Source: an uncultured Odoribacter sp. (lineage in GTDB: Bacteria; Bacteroidota; Bacteroidia; Bacteroidales; Marinifilaceae). Taken from it: DNA of 12,004 bases. The first letter of the stretch is position 1. Every line of letters starts with the position of its first letter. A program made the position numbers and the translations under genes. A model generated the notes under the pieces. It was not told the DNA's origin. It was given only the letters and a program-made list of their open reading frames with translations, and did no database searches. The DNA lies in contig CAMRAP010000028.1 of NCBI GenBank assembly GCA_947039985.1, positions 1 to 12,004 on the forward strand, written 5' to 3'. Of this stretch, positions 1 through 7,684 are shown piece by piece.

Positions 1-19
1 TTGTATTTTATCTGGAGAA

Positions 20-349
20 ATGAAAGTATTTGTACACCACATCTATGAACTACAAAAGGGAATTCGTAGTATGGTTTTGTGTACCATCAATAAAACTGAT
101 GAAGATTTTGCATTGCAACGCTTACAGAAACTAGGGATAGAGTATACAGTATATCTTATCAGCCCAAAGCGTATTAATCTGTTTTTCGGAAAAAAAGAGT
201 GTATAGAAGTTATTAGGATGATTTGTGATCGTCCATTAAATCAGCTTACCCCCGAAGAAGATTTTATTATAGGAATAATGCTAGGCTACGATACTCGTCA
301 ACAATGTGAACGTTATACTCATCGCAAAACTTTAAAAAGGACAGCTTAA
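20..349 (+). CDS. DUF2023 family protein
   Basis: Small soluble protein of 109 aa that I recognise as a DUF2023 member. Family-like features are the N-terminal block with HHIYELQKGIRSMVL (residues 6-20), a central INLFFGKKECIEVIRM segment (about 52-67), then RPLNQLTPEEDFIIGIMLGYD (about 71-91) and a C-terminal QQCERY. No signal peptide, membrane segment or known catalytic motif is visible. The ATG at 20 is chosen because the family begins close to this point, and GGAG at 14-17 sits just upstream. In other Bacteroidota such genes often lie beside a flavodoxin gene (recalled, not shown here), so a partner may lie left of the window. Biochemical function is unknown. Confidence is high for the family and none for the role. 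Confidence 0.87.
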   Translation: MKVFVHHIYELQKGIRSMVLCTINKTDEDFALQRLQKLGIEYTVYLISPKRINLFFGKKECIEVIRMICDRPLNQLTPEEDFIIGIMLGYDTRQQCERYTHRKTLKRTA

Positions 350-510
350 AAATGTGTATTAATGGTATTGATATATATCTTCACTTGTTAAGATATACTG
401 ACTGGTCATTCGATGGTCTACACTTCGTCGTATCAGATGAGTTATGATTTTGATGAACTGAAATAAATTGGTAACTTTTTTCGTGGGTTTCTGAAATAAT
501 TAATGTGAGA

Positions 511-542
511 TTTGTAAATACACTAAAACCTTATTACATTTG
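511..542 (+). promoter_or_regulatory. Promoter of dnaX (Bacteroidota type)
   Basis: A TTTG box at 511-514 is followed, after 20 nt, by TACATTTG at 535-542. This is a full match to the primary Bacteroidota sigma-factor pattern (TTTG, 19-21 nt, TAnnTTTG). Transcription should start near 548-551, giving a 5' leader of about 35 nt before the dnaX ATG at 585. The rest of the 350-584 gap shows only an 8-bp hairpin (374-397) without a T-tract. Confidence 0.75.
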
Positions 543-584
543 TGACCATAGGATAAAGCTTATTCCTCAATTTAAATAATACCA

Positions 585-1694
585 ATGGATAATTTTATTG
601 TTTCTGCGCGAAAATATAGACCTGCAAGTTTTGATACTGTTGTGGGGCAATTGTCTATAACTCAGACTTTGCGTAATGCAATAATGAACAAACAATTGGC
701 TCAAGCTTATCTATTTACTGGCCCTCGTGGAGTAGGAAAAACAACCTGTGCACGTATTTTTGCAAAGACAATTAATTGCATGGATTTACAAGATCATGCA
801 GAGCCTTGTGACAAATGTGAGTCGTGTGAGTCATTTAATACGGGTCGTTCGCTAAATATTCATGAATTAGATGCAGCATCAAACAATAGTGTGGATGACA
901 TTAGAGGATTGGTGGAGCAAGTGCGCATATTGCCACAAATAGGAAAGTATAGTGTCTATATTATTGATGAGGTCCATATGTTGAGTACCTCTGCTTTCAA
1001 TGCTTTTTTGAAAACATTGGAAGAGCCACCTCCACACGCTATATTTATTTTAGCGACAACAGAGAAACATAAGATATTACCGACGATTTTATCGCGTTGC
1101 CAGATTTACGATTTCAATCGAATGAAAGCAGGGGATACTGTTGAGCATCTAAAATATATTGCCCAAAAAGAGGGTATTACTGCTGAAGAGACAGCATTGG
1201 ATATCATAGCCCAAAAAGCAGATGGTGCCATGCGTGATGCACTTTCAATATTTGATCAAGTGGTTAGCTTTTGTGGGAAAGAGCTGACTTATGAAAAGGT
1301 GATCGATAATCTAAATGTCTTAGATTATGATTACTATTTTCGTTTGACTGATCTCTTCTTTCAAGGAAAAGTGGCTGAATCATTACTTCTTTTTAATGAG
1401 ATCATTGAAAAGGGATTTGATGGGGCCAATTTAGTTGCTGGTTTAGGAAAGCATTTACGAGATGTATTGGTTTCTAAAGATCAAGCAACGGTGCAATTAC
1501 TTGAAGTGAGTGCTGATATTAAGGCTCGTTATGCAAAGCAAGCGGCGGAATGTACGGTAGATTTTATCTACGAAGCCTTGAGAGTGATTGAGCAGTGTGA
1601 GATGCAATATAAAGTTCGAATGGAGAAACGACTTTGTGTGGAGATGGCTTTTATAAAGTTGTGCCAAGTCAACGAACTAAAAAAAAAAAACTAA
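585..1694 (+). CDS. dnaX: DNA polymerase III subunit gamma/tau, zero-frame (gamma-like) product
   Basis: AAA+ clamp-loader subunit of DNA polymerase III; it helps load the sliding clamp onto primed DNA. The 369-aa zero-frame product carries Walker A GPRGVGKT (46-53), a zinc-binding cysteine set (C65, C75, C78, C81), Walker B IIDEVH (126-131), sensor-1 ATTE (157-160) and the SRC arginine-finger motif (170-172). The three-helix collar region follows up to the poly-A tract. The frame ends as K-K-K-N-stop at 1692-1694, directly after 12 A residues. The C-terminal tau region continues in the -1 frame (to 2332), so the gene encodes a short and probably a long form of 582 aa. The ATG at 585 matches the family start (SARKYRP near the N-terminus) and lies behind a good promoter. 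The gene should be essential, so inactivation is unlikely; the choice is between recoding and a homopolymer miscount. Confidence 0.95.
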   Translation: MDNFIVSARKYRPASFDTVVGQLSITQTLRNAIMNKQLAQAYLFTGPRGVGKTTCARIFAKTINCMDLQDHAEPCDKCESCESFNTGRSLNIHELDAASNNSVDDIRGLVEQVRILPQIGKYSVYIIDEVHMLSTSAFNAFLKTLEEPPPHAIFILATTEKHKILPTILSRCQIYDFNRMKAGDTVEHLKYIAQKEGITAEETALDIIAQKADGAMRDALSIFDQVVSFCGKELTYEKVIDNLNVLDYDYYFRLTDLFFQGKVAESLLLFNEIIEKGFDGANLVAGLGKHLRDVLVSKDQATVQLLEVSADIKARYAKQAAECTVDFIYEALRVIEQCEMQYKVRMEKRLCVEMAFIKLCQVNELKKKN

Positions 1695-1717
1695 GAGCTT
1701 CTGATCTTGAAGCTTTT
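1679..1717 (+). promoter_or_regulatory. Candidate recoding site in dnaX: A12 slippery run plus stem-loop
   Basis: Positions 1679-1690 are 12 consecutive A residues. In the zero frame they contain overlapping A_AAA_AAA heptamers (1679-1685 and 1682-1688). The zero-frame stop TAA is at 1692-1694. A 9-bp stem follows: AAGAGCTTC (1693-1701), a 7-nt loop, then GAAGCTTTT (1709-1717), all paired with one G-U. The spacer from the first heptamer to the stem is 7 nt and from the second 4 nt, compatible with a -1 frameshift stimulator. Polymerase slippage adding one A would give the same fusion, as described for Thermus dnaX. I see no Shine-Dalgarno-like stimulator just upstream as in E. coli. A simple homopolymer sequencing error remains possible. 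Confidence 0.7.
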
Positions 1718-2332
1718 CTGAAAATTGCTGGTTTCGAAGGGAAATTTGTAGAGCCTGGAACGACTCCAGTAGCTTCTCCTCCGACAGCTAAAGCTCCGGT
1801 AGTTCAGGGAGTAAACAACACAACAACGAAGACACAGGATGGGAATTTACGTCCTCGTCCAGACTCCTCTTTTAAAATTAGAGATTCATTTCGTGAGATC
1901 AGTCAACAAGAGCTTTCCACAAAAGTTGAAACCGTAGAAGAACAGCAAGAAAACATAGCGGCAAGAGATGGTGTTGATGAAGTGAAGGTAGTTGCTGCCT
2001 TACAGAAGTACGTTGCAGAACGTAAGCCCGAGCCCACTATTGCCATGGCTTTAAAAGCCCATCGTCCAGTGGTTGAAGGGGAGAGGATTACTATTTTTAT
2101 TGATAATCAATTGCAAGTAGAAAAGATAGCAACTATAAAAACACAGCTTCATAATATGCTTACCAAGTTGCTTAATAATGGTTCAGCCACTATTGAATTT
2201 AAGCTGTTTGACGACACCACCACCCAAGAGAAAAAGAAACTATTTACCGCTAGCGAAAAATTCGAACACTTCGTAAAATTAAACCCTGTTGTTGCCGACT
2301 TAAAGCATATATTTGGCTTGGAGTTGGATTAA
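1679..2332 (+). CDS. dnaX: DnaX tau-specific C-terminal region, reached by -1 shift
   Basis: This is the continuation of dnaX in the -1 frame relative to 585-1694. It gives the tau-like form (585-2332, 582 aa in total). It begins with the lysines of the A run and SDLEAFLK. Next is a low-complexity linker rich in Pro, Thr, Ala and Gln (roughly 1755-1960), then a folded C-terminal domain ending in NPVVADLKHIFGLELD, which fits the end of Bacteroidota DnaX proteins. In E. coli the tau-specific part binds the polymerase alpha subunit and DnaB helicase; the same broad role is inferred here. An ATG exists in this frame at 1634 but overlaps the conserved gamma frame, and its GTGGAG touches the ATG, so independent initiation is unlikely. 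The frame stays open for over 200 codons, which shows that it is maintained. Confidence 0.82.
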   Translation, partial: KKKKLRASDLEAFLKIAGFEGKFVEPGTTPVASPPTAKAPVVQGVNNTTTKTQDGNLRPRPDSSFKIRDSFREISQQELSTKVETVEEQQENIAARDGVDEVKVVAALQKYVAERKPEPTIAMALKAHRPVVEGERITIFIDNQLQVEKIATIKTQLHNMLTKLLNNGSATIEFKLFDDTTTQEKKKLFTASEKFEHFVKLNPVVADLKHIFGLELD

Positions 2333-2389
2333 ATGATTTGAACGTTTAATGTACCAACTTTTGGAGTTATACACTGTTAAAATAAAGTT

Positions 2390-3395
2390 ATGGACGAAAT
2401 AATACTGTACAAAAGCGAGAGTGGAGCTATAAAGGTTGATGTACTGTTTGAAGAAGAAACAGTATGGCTTACGCAAGCACAAATGGCTGAGCTATTTGGT
2501 AAAGGGCGTACGACTATCACAGGACATATAAAGAATGTTTTCGAGGATGGAGAGTTAGATCCAGAAGTGGTATGTCGGGAATTCCGACACACCACTCAAC
2601 ATGGTGCTATTGCAGGGAAAATGCAAACTTCAACAACTAAATACTATAATCTAGATGTAATTATATCGGTAGGATATAGAGTTAAATCTCAACAAGGTAC
2701 ACAGTTTCGTATCTGGGCAACAGAGAGATTACGAGATTATATTATCAAAGGGTTTACACTTAATGATGAAAGATTTAAGTCTGGTTCTTCGATGAACTAT
2801 TTTCGAGAACTTTTAGACCGTATTAGAGATATAAGACTTTCTGAACGAGTTTTTTATCAGCAAATCAAGGATATATATACAACGAGTAGAGACTATGATT
2901 CATCAGATGAGACGACACTCCGTTTTTTCAAAGAGATACAAAATAAATTATTGTGGGCAGTAAGTGGTAAAACGGCGGCAGAGTTGATTTATTATCGTTC
3001 ATTCTCAGTTACTACAAATGGGATTAACCTCCACGAGTAAACCAAATAAAGTGCGAAAAGCCGATATAGATATTGGTAAAAACTATTTAGCTGAGGAGGA
3101 GATTGCTACACTAAAACTTATTGTTGAGCAATATTTAGCTTTTGCTGAAGCGCAAGCACTTGCTCACAAGCCAATGTATATGAAAGATTGGATTGAAAAA
3201 TTGGGGCAAGTATTAACTATGAATGAAAAGAATATTCTTTCCCATGTAGGTAAAATATCACATTCATTGGCTCTGAAAAAAGCTGGTGAAGAGTATGATA
3301 AATATATAGAGCAAGAACGATCTCTTGATAAAATAGAGAGTATCAAAGAGCTTGATGAAGATTTTAAACGAGTAAATAAACTAATTAAAAAATAA
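2390..3395 (+). pseudogene. Virulence RhuM family protein, frameshifted
   Basis: Two overlapping reading frames (2390-3040 and 3018-3395) together encode one RhuM-family protein of about 335 aa, the usual family length. The first frame carries the N-terminal region with a helix-turn-helix-like segment (VWLTQAQMAELFGKGRTT, about 24-41), then CREFRHTT and the conserved KYYNLDVIISVGYRV block. It runs through ELIYYRS and then leaves the family pattern. The second frame resumes as SQLLQMGLTS, KVRKADI, KNYL, KPMYMKDWIEKL and KISHSLA. The switch is at about 2999-3004; removing one T from the TTC there restores a continuous frame. The gene is named after a Salmonella pathogenicity-island gene and its function is unresolved. 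It is often found as accessory DNA. A sequencing error at this point is the alternative to a real pseudogene. Confidence 0.83.
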
Positions 3396-3406
3396 ATATA
3401 AAACGT

Positions 3407-4099
3407 ATGAAAAAGATGATACTAGTGTTCTTAGTGCTATCTTTAGCAGGAGTTGTTAAGGCTCAAAAACCTAAAAGTATGGCTCTGTCAGGGAGTGATG
3501 CTGTTGCTGTGCTTGAAGCAATGGGAGTTAGTATGGTTAAGCTTGACTTTAGTATGTTTCAAAATAAAACATACAATTTTAGTATCTACATTGACGAATA
3601 TACTAAAGGAGAGGAGGAGAAGATGATAGTAAATAGCAACTTTGGTCAGAATAGAAGATCGATATCAGAAGAAGATATTGCAATGATTTTAGAAGATGAT
3701 AGCACTAGGGGGGAATAAATTGATCATGAGAATAAATTACTTCTTAAATATCAAGAGGCAAGCGTATACATTTTGCCTGATACTGATTCAACTGTAATTT
3801 GCCGAGTAAACCTTTTTAATGGAGGTGCTGTCAGAGGAATTCCCTTGAAACTTAAAACTTTGAAAGGTTCAAGAAGAGGAGTGATGTACGATTATCGTCC
3901 CTTTGAGATAAACGAGTATGATGCCTCAGACCCTGAAATTCCATTGATGCTTTATGCATCGTTTTGGTTTGATGAAAAAAGTAATCGTTATCATTTTTGT
4001 GCTGCAAAAAGAGGCGTCAAAAAAGATTTAAGTAGCGATATAACTAAAATGTCACCCCATTTCTACGTCATAGGAGTTCGCATTGAAGAGGTGAAATAA
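3407..4099 (+). pseudogene. Secreted DUF5041-like protein with in-frame stop
   Basis: A 231-codon frame is interrupted once, by TAA at 3716-3718. The first part (103 aa) has a clear Sec signal peptide of 19 residues (MKKMILVFLVLSLAGVVKA, cleavage before QKPKS), followed by LSGSDAVAVLEAMGV. After the stop the same frame stays open to 4099 and includes YDYRPFEINEY, IPLMLYASFWFDEKSNRYHFC and a C-terminal HFYVIGVRIEE. The order of blocks resembles the Bacteroidota DUF5041 family (recalled, moderate confidence). The downstream half has no ATG near its beginning (only TTG at 3773) and no promoter, so it is not a separate gene. Because both halves share one frame, a single nonsense substitution explains the break. 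The start lies 11 nt after the broken rhuM gene. Function unknown; probably periplasmic or exported. Confidence 0.68.
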
Positions 4100-4234
4100 G
4101 AATATATTCTTATAAAGAGTAATTATATTTTTAACCCCTCTTTTTCATTCATTATTCAAGAAAAAGTTTTAATTTTACACGCCTAGAAAGGTTTAAAAAG
4201 AAATACAATCAAATAATATTAATTTATAAAAGTA

Positions 4235-7117
4235 ATGGCTAAAGAACAATTTTTAGAAAGACATATCGGTCCACGTTCAGAAGATATAGCAGAGATGCTA
4301 AAAGTGCTTGGAGTAAGTTCTATTGATGAATTGATAGGACAAACAGTTCCAGAATCTATTCGATTAAAAGAGATATTAGACCTGCCTACACCTCTTACAG
4401 AAAGTGAATTTCTGGCTAAGATGAAGAGTGTAGCATCTAAAAATAAACTTTATCGTTCTTTTATAGGACAAGGTTATTACGATACGATTTCTCCAGCAGT
4501 GATCATCCGAAATATATTAGAAAATCCAGCTTGGTATACTTCTTATACCCCATATCAAGCGGAGGTTTCCCAAGGTCGTTTAGAAGCATTGTTGAATTAT
4601 CAAACCATGATTTTGGAATTGACTGGAATGGAGATTACCAACTGCTCTTTATTGGACGAGGCTACAGCTGCAGCAGAAGCCATGACCATGATGCACTCTT
4701 TGCGTGGCAAGGAGATGAAAAAAGCGGGTGCTAATAAATTATTTGTAGACAATCAAGTCTTTCCACAAGTGAAGGATGTGTTAATCACTCGTTCAGCACC
4801 CTTGGAGTTAGAATTGGTATATGGTGACTATAAAACTTTCGAATTTACATCGGATGTATTTGGAGCATTGGTTCAATATCCAGCAGCAGACGGTGAAATA
4901 TGTGATTACAAAGAATTTGCAGAGCGTGTACATGCTAATGGCTCTTTATTGACTGTTAATGCAGACTTGATGAGTTTAGTATTACTAACTCCTCCAGGCG
5001 AGTGGGGAGCTGATGTTGTTGTTGGAACTTCACAACGTTTTGGTGTTCCGATGGGATATGGTGGTCCACATGCTGCTTATATGTCAACCAAAGAGGCGTA
5101 CAAACGAAATATTCCTGGACGAATCATTGGAGTGACAAAAGATGCGCAAGGAAACAATGCTCTACGTTTGGCTTTACAAACTCGTGAGCAGCACATTAAG
5201 AGAGAAAGAGCTTCTTCAAATATTTGTACAGCTAAGGCATTAAATGCTACAATGGCTGGATTTTATGCTGCTTATCACGGTCGTGAAGGTTTGCAAAGAA
5301 TCGCTCGTCACATCCATTCATCTGCTGTTATATTGGCAGAAGAAATTGGTAAGTATGGCTACTCTTTACAAAAAGAAAAATTCTTCGATACCGTTCATTT
5401 TGAATTACCAACTGGTGTGAGTCAGGAGGCTATCCAAAAACTAGCTATTGAACAAGAGATGAATTTCTATTATGGAATTTCAAACGTGCTAGGACTCTCT
5501 ACTGACGAAAAGATAACAGAGCAGGAGATAAATACAATCATTGGAATCTTTGCTCAAGCTGCTGGTAAAAAAGCAGAGCAAGTGGAGTTCTTAGATGATC
5601 GTACCGTATTAGATCCATATATGTTGCGTGATGATGAATATCTGCAACAGCCAGCGTTTAATATCTATCATTCGGAATCAGCTATGATGCGCTATATGAA
5701 AAATTTAGAGCGTCGAGATATTTCTTTAGCTACTTCAATGATCTCTTTGGGGTCATGTACTATGAAATTGAATGCTGCTGCTGAAATGATGCCTATCACT
5801 TGGTCTGAATTGGGTGGAATGCATCCTTTTGTTCCCCTGGATCAGGCGGCTGGATTTCAGCAAATGATTAGTGAAACAGAGAAAATGTTAGAAGTGGTGA
5901 CTGGTTTTGCTGGTTGTAGCTTAATGCCAAACTCTGGTGCTGCTGGTGAGTATGCTGCATTGATTGTGATTCGTGAGTATTTTCTTTCCCGTGGAGAGGG
6001 ACATCGTAATGTGATGTTAATTCCTGCGTCTGCACATGGAACAAATCCTGCATCGAGTTCAATGGTTGGTTTGAAAATCATTGTAACAAAAACGGATGCA
6101 GAAGGTAATATCGATGTAGAAGATTTCCGTAAACATGCAGAAGCAAACAAAGACAATTTGTTTGGAGCCATGATTACTTATCCATCGACACATGGTATTT
6201 TTGAAGAGTCGATACGTGAACTAGTAGATTGTATTCACGCTAACGGAGGTCAGGTGTTTATGGATGGTGCGAATATGAACGGACAGTGTGGATTAACTAG
6301 TCCTGGGTATATTGGTGCAGACGCCTGTCACTTGAATCTACATAAAACATTTGCAATGCCTCACGGTGGTGGTGGTCCTGGTGTTGGTCCAATTGGTGTG
6401 GCAAAGCACTTAGTTGACTTCCTTCCTACTCATTGTATGGTAAAAACAGGTGGTACACATGGAACTCATGCCGTTTCGGGTGCTCCTTACGGTTCTGTAA
6501 GTATGTTGCCTGTAACCTATGGTTACTTATTGATGTTGGGTGGTGAAGGTTTGAAAAAAGTAACTGAGATAGCGATATTAAATGCGAACTATATTGCTAC
6601 ATCACTGAAAGAATTAGGTTTCAAAGTACTGTTTACTGGTAAACAAGGACGTGTTGGTCACGAAATGATTTGGGATTGTAGTGCATTCAACAAAGAGTAT
6701 GGTATTACAGAATTAGATGTTGCCAAACGTTTGATGGACTTTGGTTTCCATGCTCCAACCTTATCATTCCCAGTACATGGTACATTAATGATAGAACCAA
6801 CGGAGAGTGAGCCAAAAGAGGAGTTAGATCGTTTTATCGAAGCATTAAAAACCATTCGTGCCGAGATGGTGGATGTTGCAGAAGGAAGAGCCGACAAGGT
6901 AGATAACGTATTGAAAAATGCTCCTCACACGCATAAAGTGATAACAGCTGACGAGTGGGCACACGCTTATCCTCGTAGCAAGGCTGCTTATCCATTGGCT
7001 TGGGTAGCTGAGAACAAATTTTGGCCACAAGTGGGACGAGTGGACGATGGTTATGGTGATCGTAACTTGATGTGTACTTGTGATCCTCTTTATGCTTATG
7101 TAGAAGATAGCATATAA
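4235..7117 (+). CDS. gcvP: Glycine dehydrogenase (decarboxylating), P-protein
   Basis: PLP-dependent P-protein of the glycine cleavage system. It decarboxylates glycine and passes the aminomethyl group to the lipoyl arm of H-protein. At 960 aa it is the fused form with both halves in one chain. The N-terminal half has ERHIGP (residues 5-10), GQGYYDT and PAWYTSYTPYQAEVSQGR. The C-terminal half has GSCTMKLNAAAEM, HGTNPASS, FMDGANMNGQ and the cofactor site HLNLHKTFAMPHGGGGPGVGP, in which Lys704 is the expected Schiff-base lysine. No frameshift or missing motif is seen. gcvT and gcvH are not adjacent, which is common in Bacteroidales. The 135-nt upstream gap shows only a degenerate -7-like match (TAATTTTA, 4170-4177) and no convincing glycine riboswitch. 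An intrinsic terminator follows at 7144. Confidence 0.97.
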   Translation: MAKEQFLERHIGPRSEDIAEMLKVLGVSSIDELIGQTVPESIRLKEILDLPTPLTESEFLAKMKSVASKNKLYRSFIGQGYYDTISPAVIIRNILENPAWYTSYTPYQAEVSQGRLEALLNYQTMILELTGMEITNCSLLDEATAAAEAMTMMHSLRGKEMKKAGANKLFVDNQVFPQVKDVLITRSAPLELELVYGDYKTFEFTSDVFGALVQYPAADGEICDYKEFAERVHANGSLLTVNADLMSLVLLTPPGEWGADVVVGTSQRFGVPMGYGGPHAAYMSTKEAYKRNIPGRIIGVTKDAQGNNALRLALQTREQHIKRERASSNICTAKALNATMAGFYAAYHGREGLQRIARHIHSSAVILAEEIGKYGYSLQKEKFFDTVHFELPTGVSQEAIQKLAIEQEMNFYYGISNVLGLSTDEKITEQEINTIIGIFAQAAGKKAEQVEFLDDRTVLDPYMLRDDEYLQQPAFNIYHSESAMMRYMKNLERRDISLATSMISLGSCTMKLNAAAEMMPITWSELGGMHPFVPLDQAAGFQQMISETEKMLEVVTGFAGCSLMPNSGAAGEYAALIVIREYFLSRGEGHRNVMLIPASAHGTNPASSSMVGLKIIVTKTDAEGNIDVEDFRKHAEANKDNLFGAMITYPSTHGIFEESIRELVDCIHANGGQVFMDGANMNGQCGLTSPGYIGADACHLNLHKTFAMPHGGGGPGVGPIGVAKHLVDFLPTHCMVKTGGTHGTHAVSGAPYGSVSMLPVTYGYLLMLGGEGLKKVTEIAILNANYIATSLKELGFKVLFTGKQGRVGHEMIWDCSAFNKEYGITELDVAKRLMDFGFHAPTLSFPVHGTLMIEPTESEPKEELDRFIEALKTIRAEMVDVAEGRADKVDNVLKNAPHTHKVITADEWAHAYPRSKAAYPLAWVAENKFWPQVGRVDDGYGDRNLMCTCDPLYAYVEDSI

Positions 7118-7143
7118 AGAAGTCATCATATAACTTGAAATAG

Positions 7144-7177
7144 AAAGTGGAGTTTATTTATTGAACTCCACTTTTTT
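7144..7177 (+). terminator. Intrinsic terminator after gcvP
   Basis: Perfect 11-bp stem: AAAGTGGAGTT (7144-7154), 9-nt loop, AACTCCACTTT (7164-7174). A T-tract runs over 7172-7177. It lies 26 nt past the gcvP stop and ends that transcription unit. Confidence 0.9.
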
Positions 7178-7213
7178 ATCATTTTGTAGCGCACTCAATA
7201 GGGGAAAATAGAA

Positions 7214-7243
7214 ATTGTTGCTACAGTTCAATTATTATCTTTG
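7214..7243 (+). promoter_or_regulatory. Upstream promoter-like element P1 of the lipoprotein gene
   Basis: TATCTTTG at 7236-7243 is a full match to the Bacteroidota -7 pattern TAnnTTTG. The best -33 candidate is ATTG at 7214-7217, with an 18-nt spacer, so the -33 box is imperfect. Transcription would start near 7250, inside the palindrome described separately. Confidence 0.5.
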
Positions 7244-7273
7244 TGTGAAGTGATAAATTTATCACTATCTTTG
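7240..7273 (+). promoter_or_regulatory. Downstream promoter P2 of the lipoprotein gene
   Basis: TATCTTTG at 7266-7273 again matches the -7 pattern. A TTTG box lies 22 nt upstream at 7240-7243; it is the tail of the P1 -7 box, so the two promoters share bases. The start would be near 7280, about 15 nt before the ATG at 7296. Confidence 0.6.
7249..7266. promoter_or_regulatory. 18-bp perfect palindrome, candidate operator
   Basis: AGTGATAAATTTATCACT is a perfect inverted repeat. It fills most of the spacer between the -33 and -7 boxes of P2 and covers the expected start of P1. That position suits a dimeric repressor. The half-site GTGAT resembles Crp/Fnr-type half-sites, but the spacing (GTGAT-N6-ATCAC) fits neither the Crp nor the Fnr consensus exactly. 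No regulator gene lies nearby, so the cognate protein is unknown. Confidence 0.5.
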
Positions 7274-7295
7274 TTGAAAATATAAAATATAGAAT

Positions 7296-7631
7296 ATGAG
7301 ATTTTTTTCTTTACTGTTAGTTTTATCATTGCTTGTAATATCTTGTGCAAAAGATAAGAATGTATTTCGATACACTGTGGCCTCAGAGAAGGGGGATTGT
7401 GTGGGCGTTGCTCCTCGTAAATGTCTATTAGTTAAAAAAGGTGATGCCATTGAATGGACTAACTTTTATAGTAATATAGAGGGATTTGAGTATAAACCTG
7501 GGCATGAATATGTTTTGGATGTGAAAGAGGAGAAACTTGATCCTGTTCCTGCTGATGCTTCTTCAATAAAGTTTACTCTTGTCAAGGTGGTTTCAAAAAA
7601 AGAAAAGAGGTCAGAGAATCTTCCTTTATAA
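7296..7631 (+). CDS. DUF4377-type lipoprotein
   Basis: Small 111-aa protein with a lipoprotein signal peptide: hydrophobic stretch at residues 3-15, then LLVISC with the lipidated cysteine at residue 17. The mature part looks like a single DUF4377 domain: KGDCVGVAPRKCLLVKKG (about 32-49), EWTNFYSNIEGFEYKPGHEYVLDVK (about 53-77) and PVPADASSIKFTLVKVVSK. The expected location is the cell envelope, attached by lipid. The domain is found in META/HslJ-like secreted proteins and its function is unknown. A short basic tail (KKEKR) ends the protein. It has its own tandem promoter region with a palindrome, so it is probably regulated separately from gcvP. The 53-nt gap to the antiporter gene shows no clear terminator, so read-through into it is possible. 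Confidence 0.8.
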   Translation: MRFFSLLLVLSLLVISCAKDKNVFRYTVASEKGDCVGVAPRKCLLVKKGDAIEWTNFYSNIEGFEYKPGHEYVLDVKEEKLDPVPADASSIKFTLVKVVSKKEKRSENLPL

Positions 7632-7684
7632 TAGGCTATGATTTCCTTTTGAAGTAGTTGTGTGGAATATTAATAAAACTGATA

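Noticed and set aside
374..397. 8-bp inverted repeat TATATCTT / AAGATATA
   Set aside because: The stem is AT-rich and no T-tract follows, so it is not a credible terminator; repeats like this are expected by chance in AT-rich DNA.
352..447. 31-codon ORF beginning 2 nt after the DUF2023 stop (MCINGIDIYLHL...)
   Set aside because: It resembles no family I know, shows no biased codon run that would make it a leader, and lies upstream of the mapped-by-eye dnaX promoter, so it would not be on the dnaX transcript. It is probably chance.
3773..4099. Independent small gene starting at 3773
   Set aside because: The start would be TTG with no promoter or ribosome site. The frame is open back to the TAA at 3716 and matches the upstream frame, so it is the second half of a broken gene.
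4100..4234. Glycine riboswitch or clear promoter before gcvP
   Set aside because: The 135-nt AT-rich gap lacks the paired GG-rich stems of a glycine aptamer. Only a degenerate -7-like match is present, without a -33 box.
5857..6171. Minus-strand open frame inside gcvP (104 codons)
   Set aside because: It lies wholly inside a well-conserved gene, and its product has low-complexity, shadow-like composition. It is a shadow frame, like the other minus-strand frames at 6658-7129, 7636-7938 and 8332-8676.
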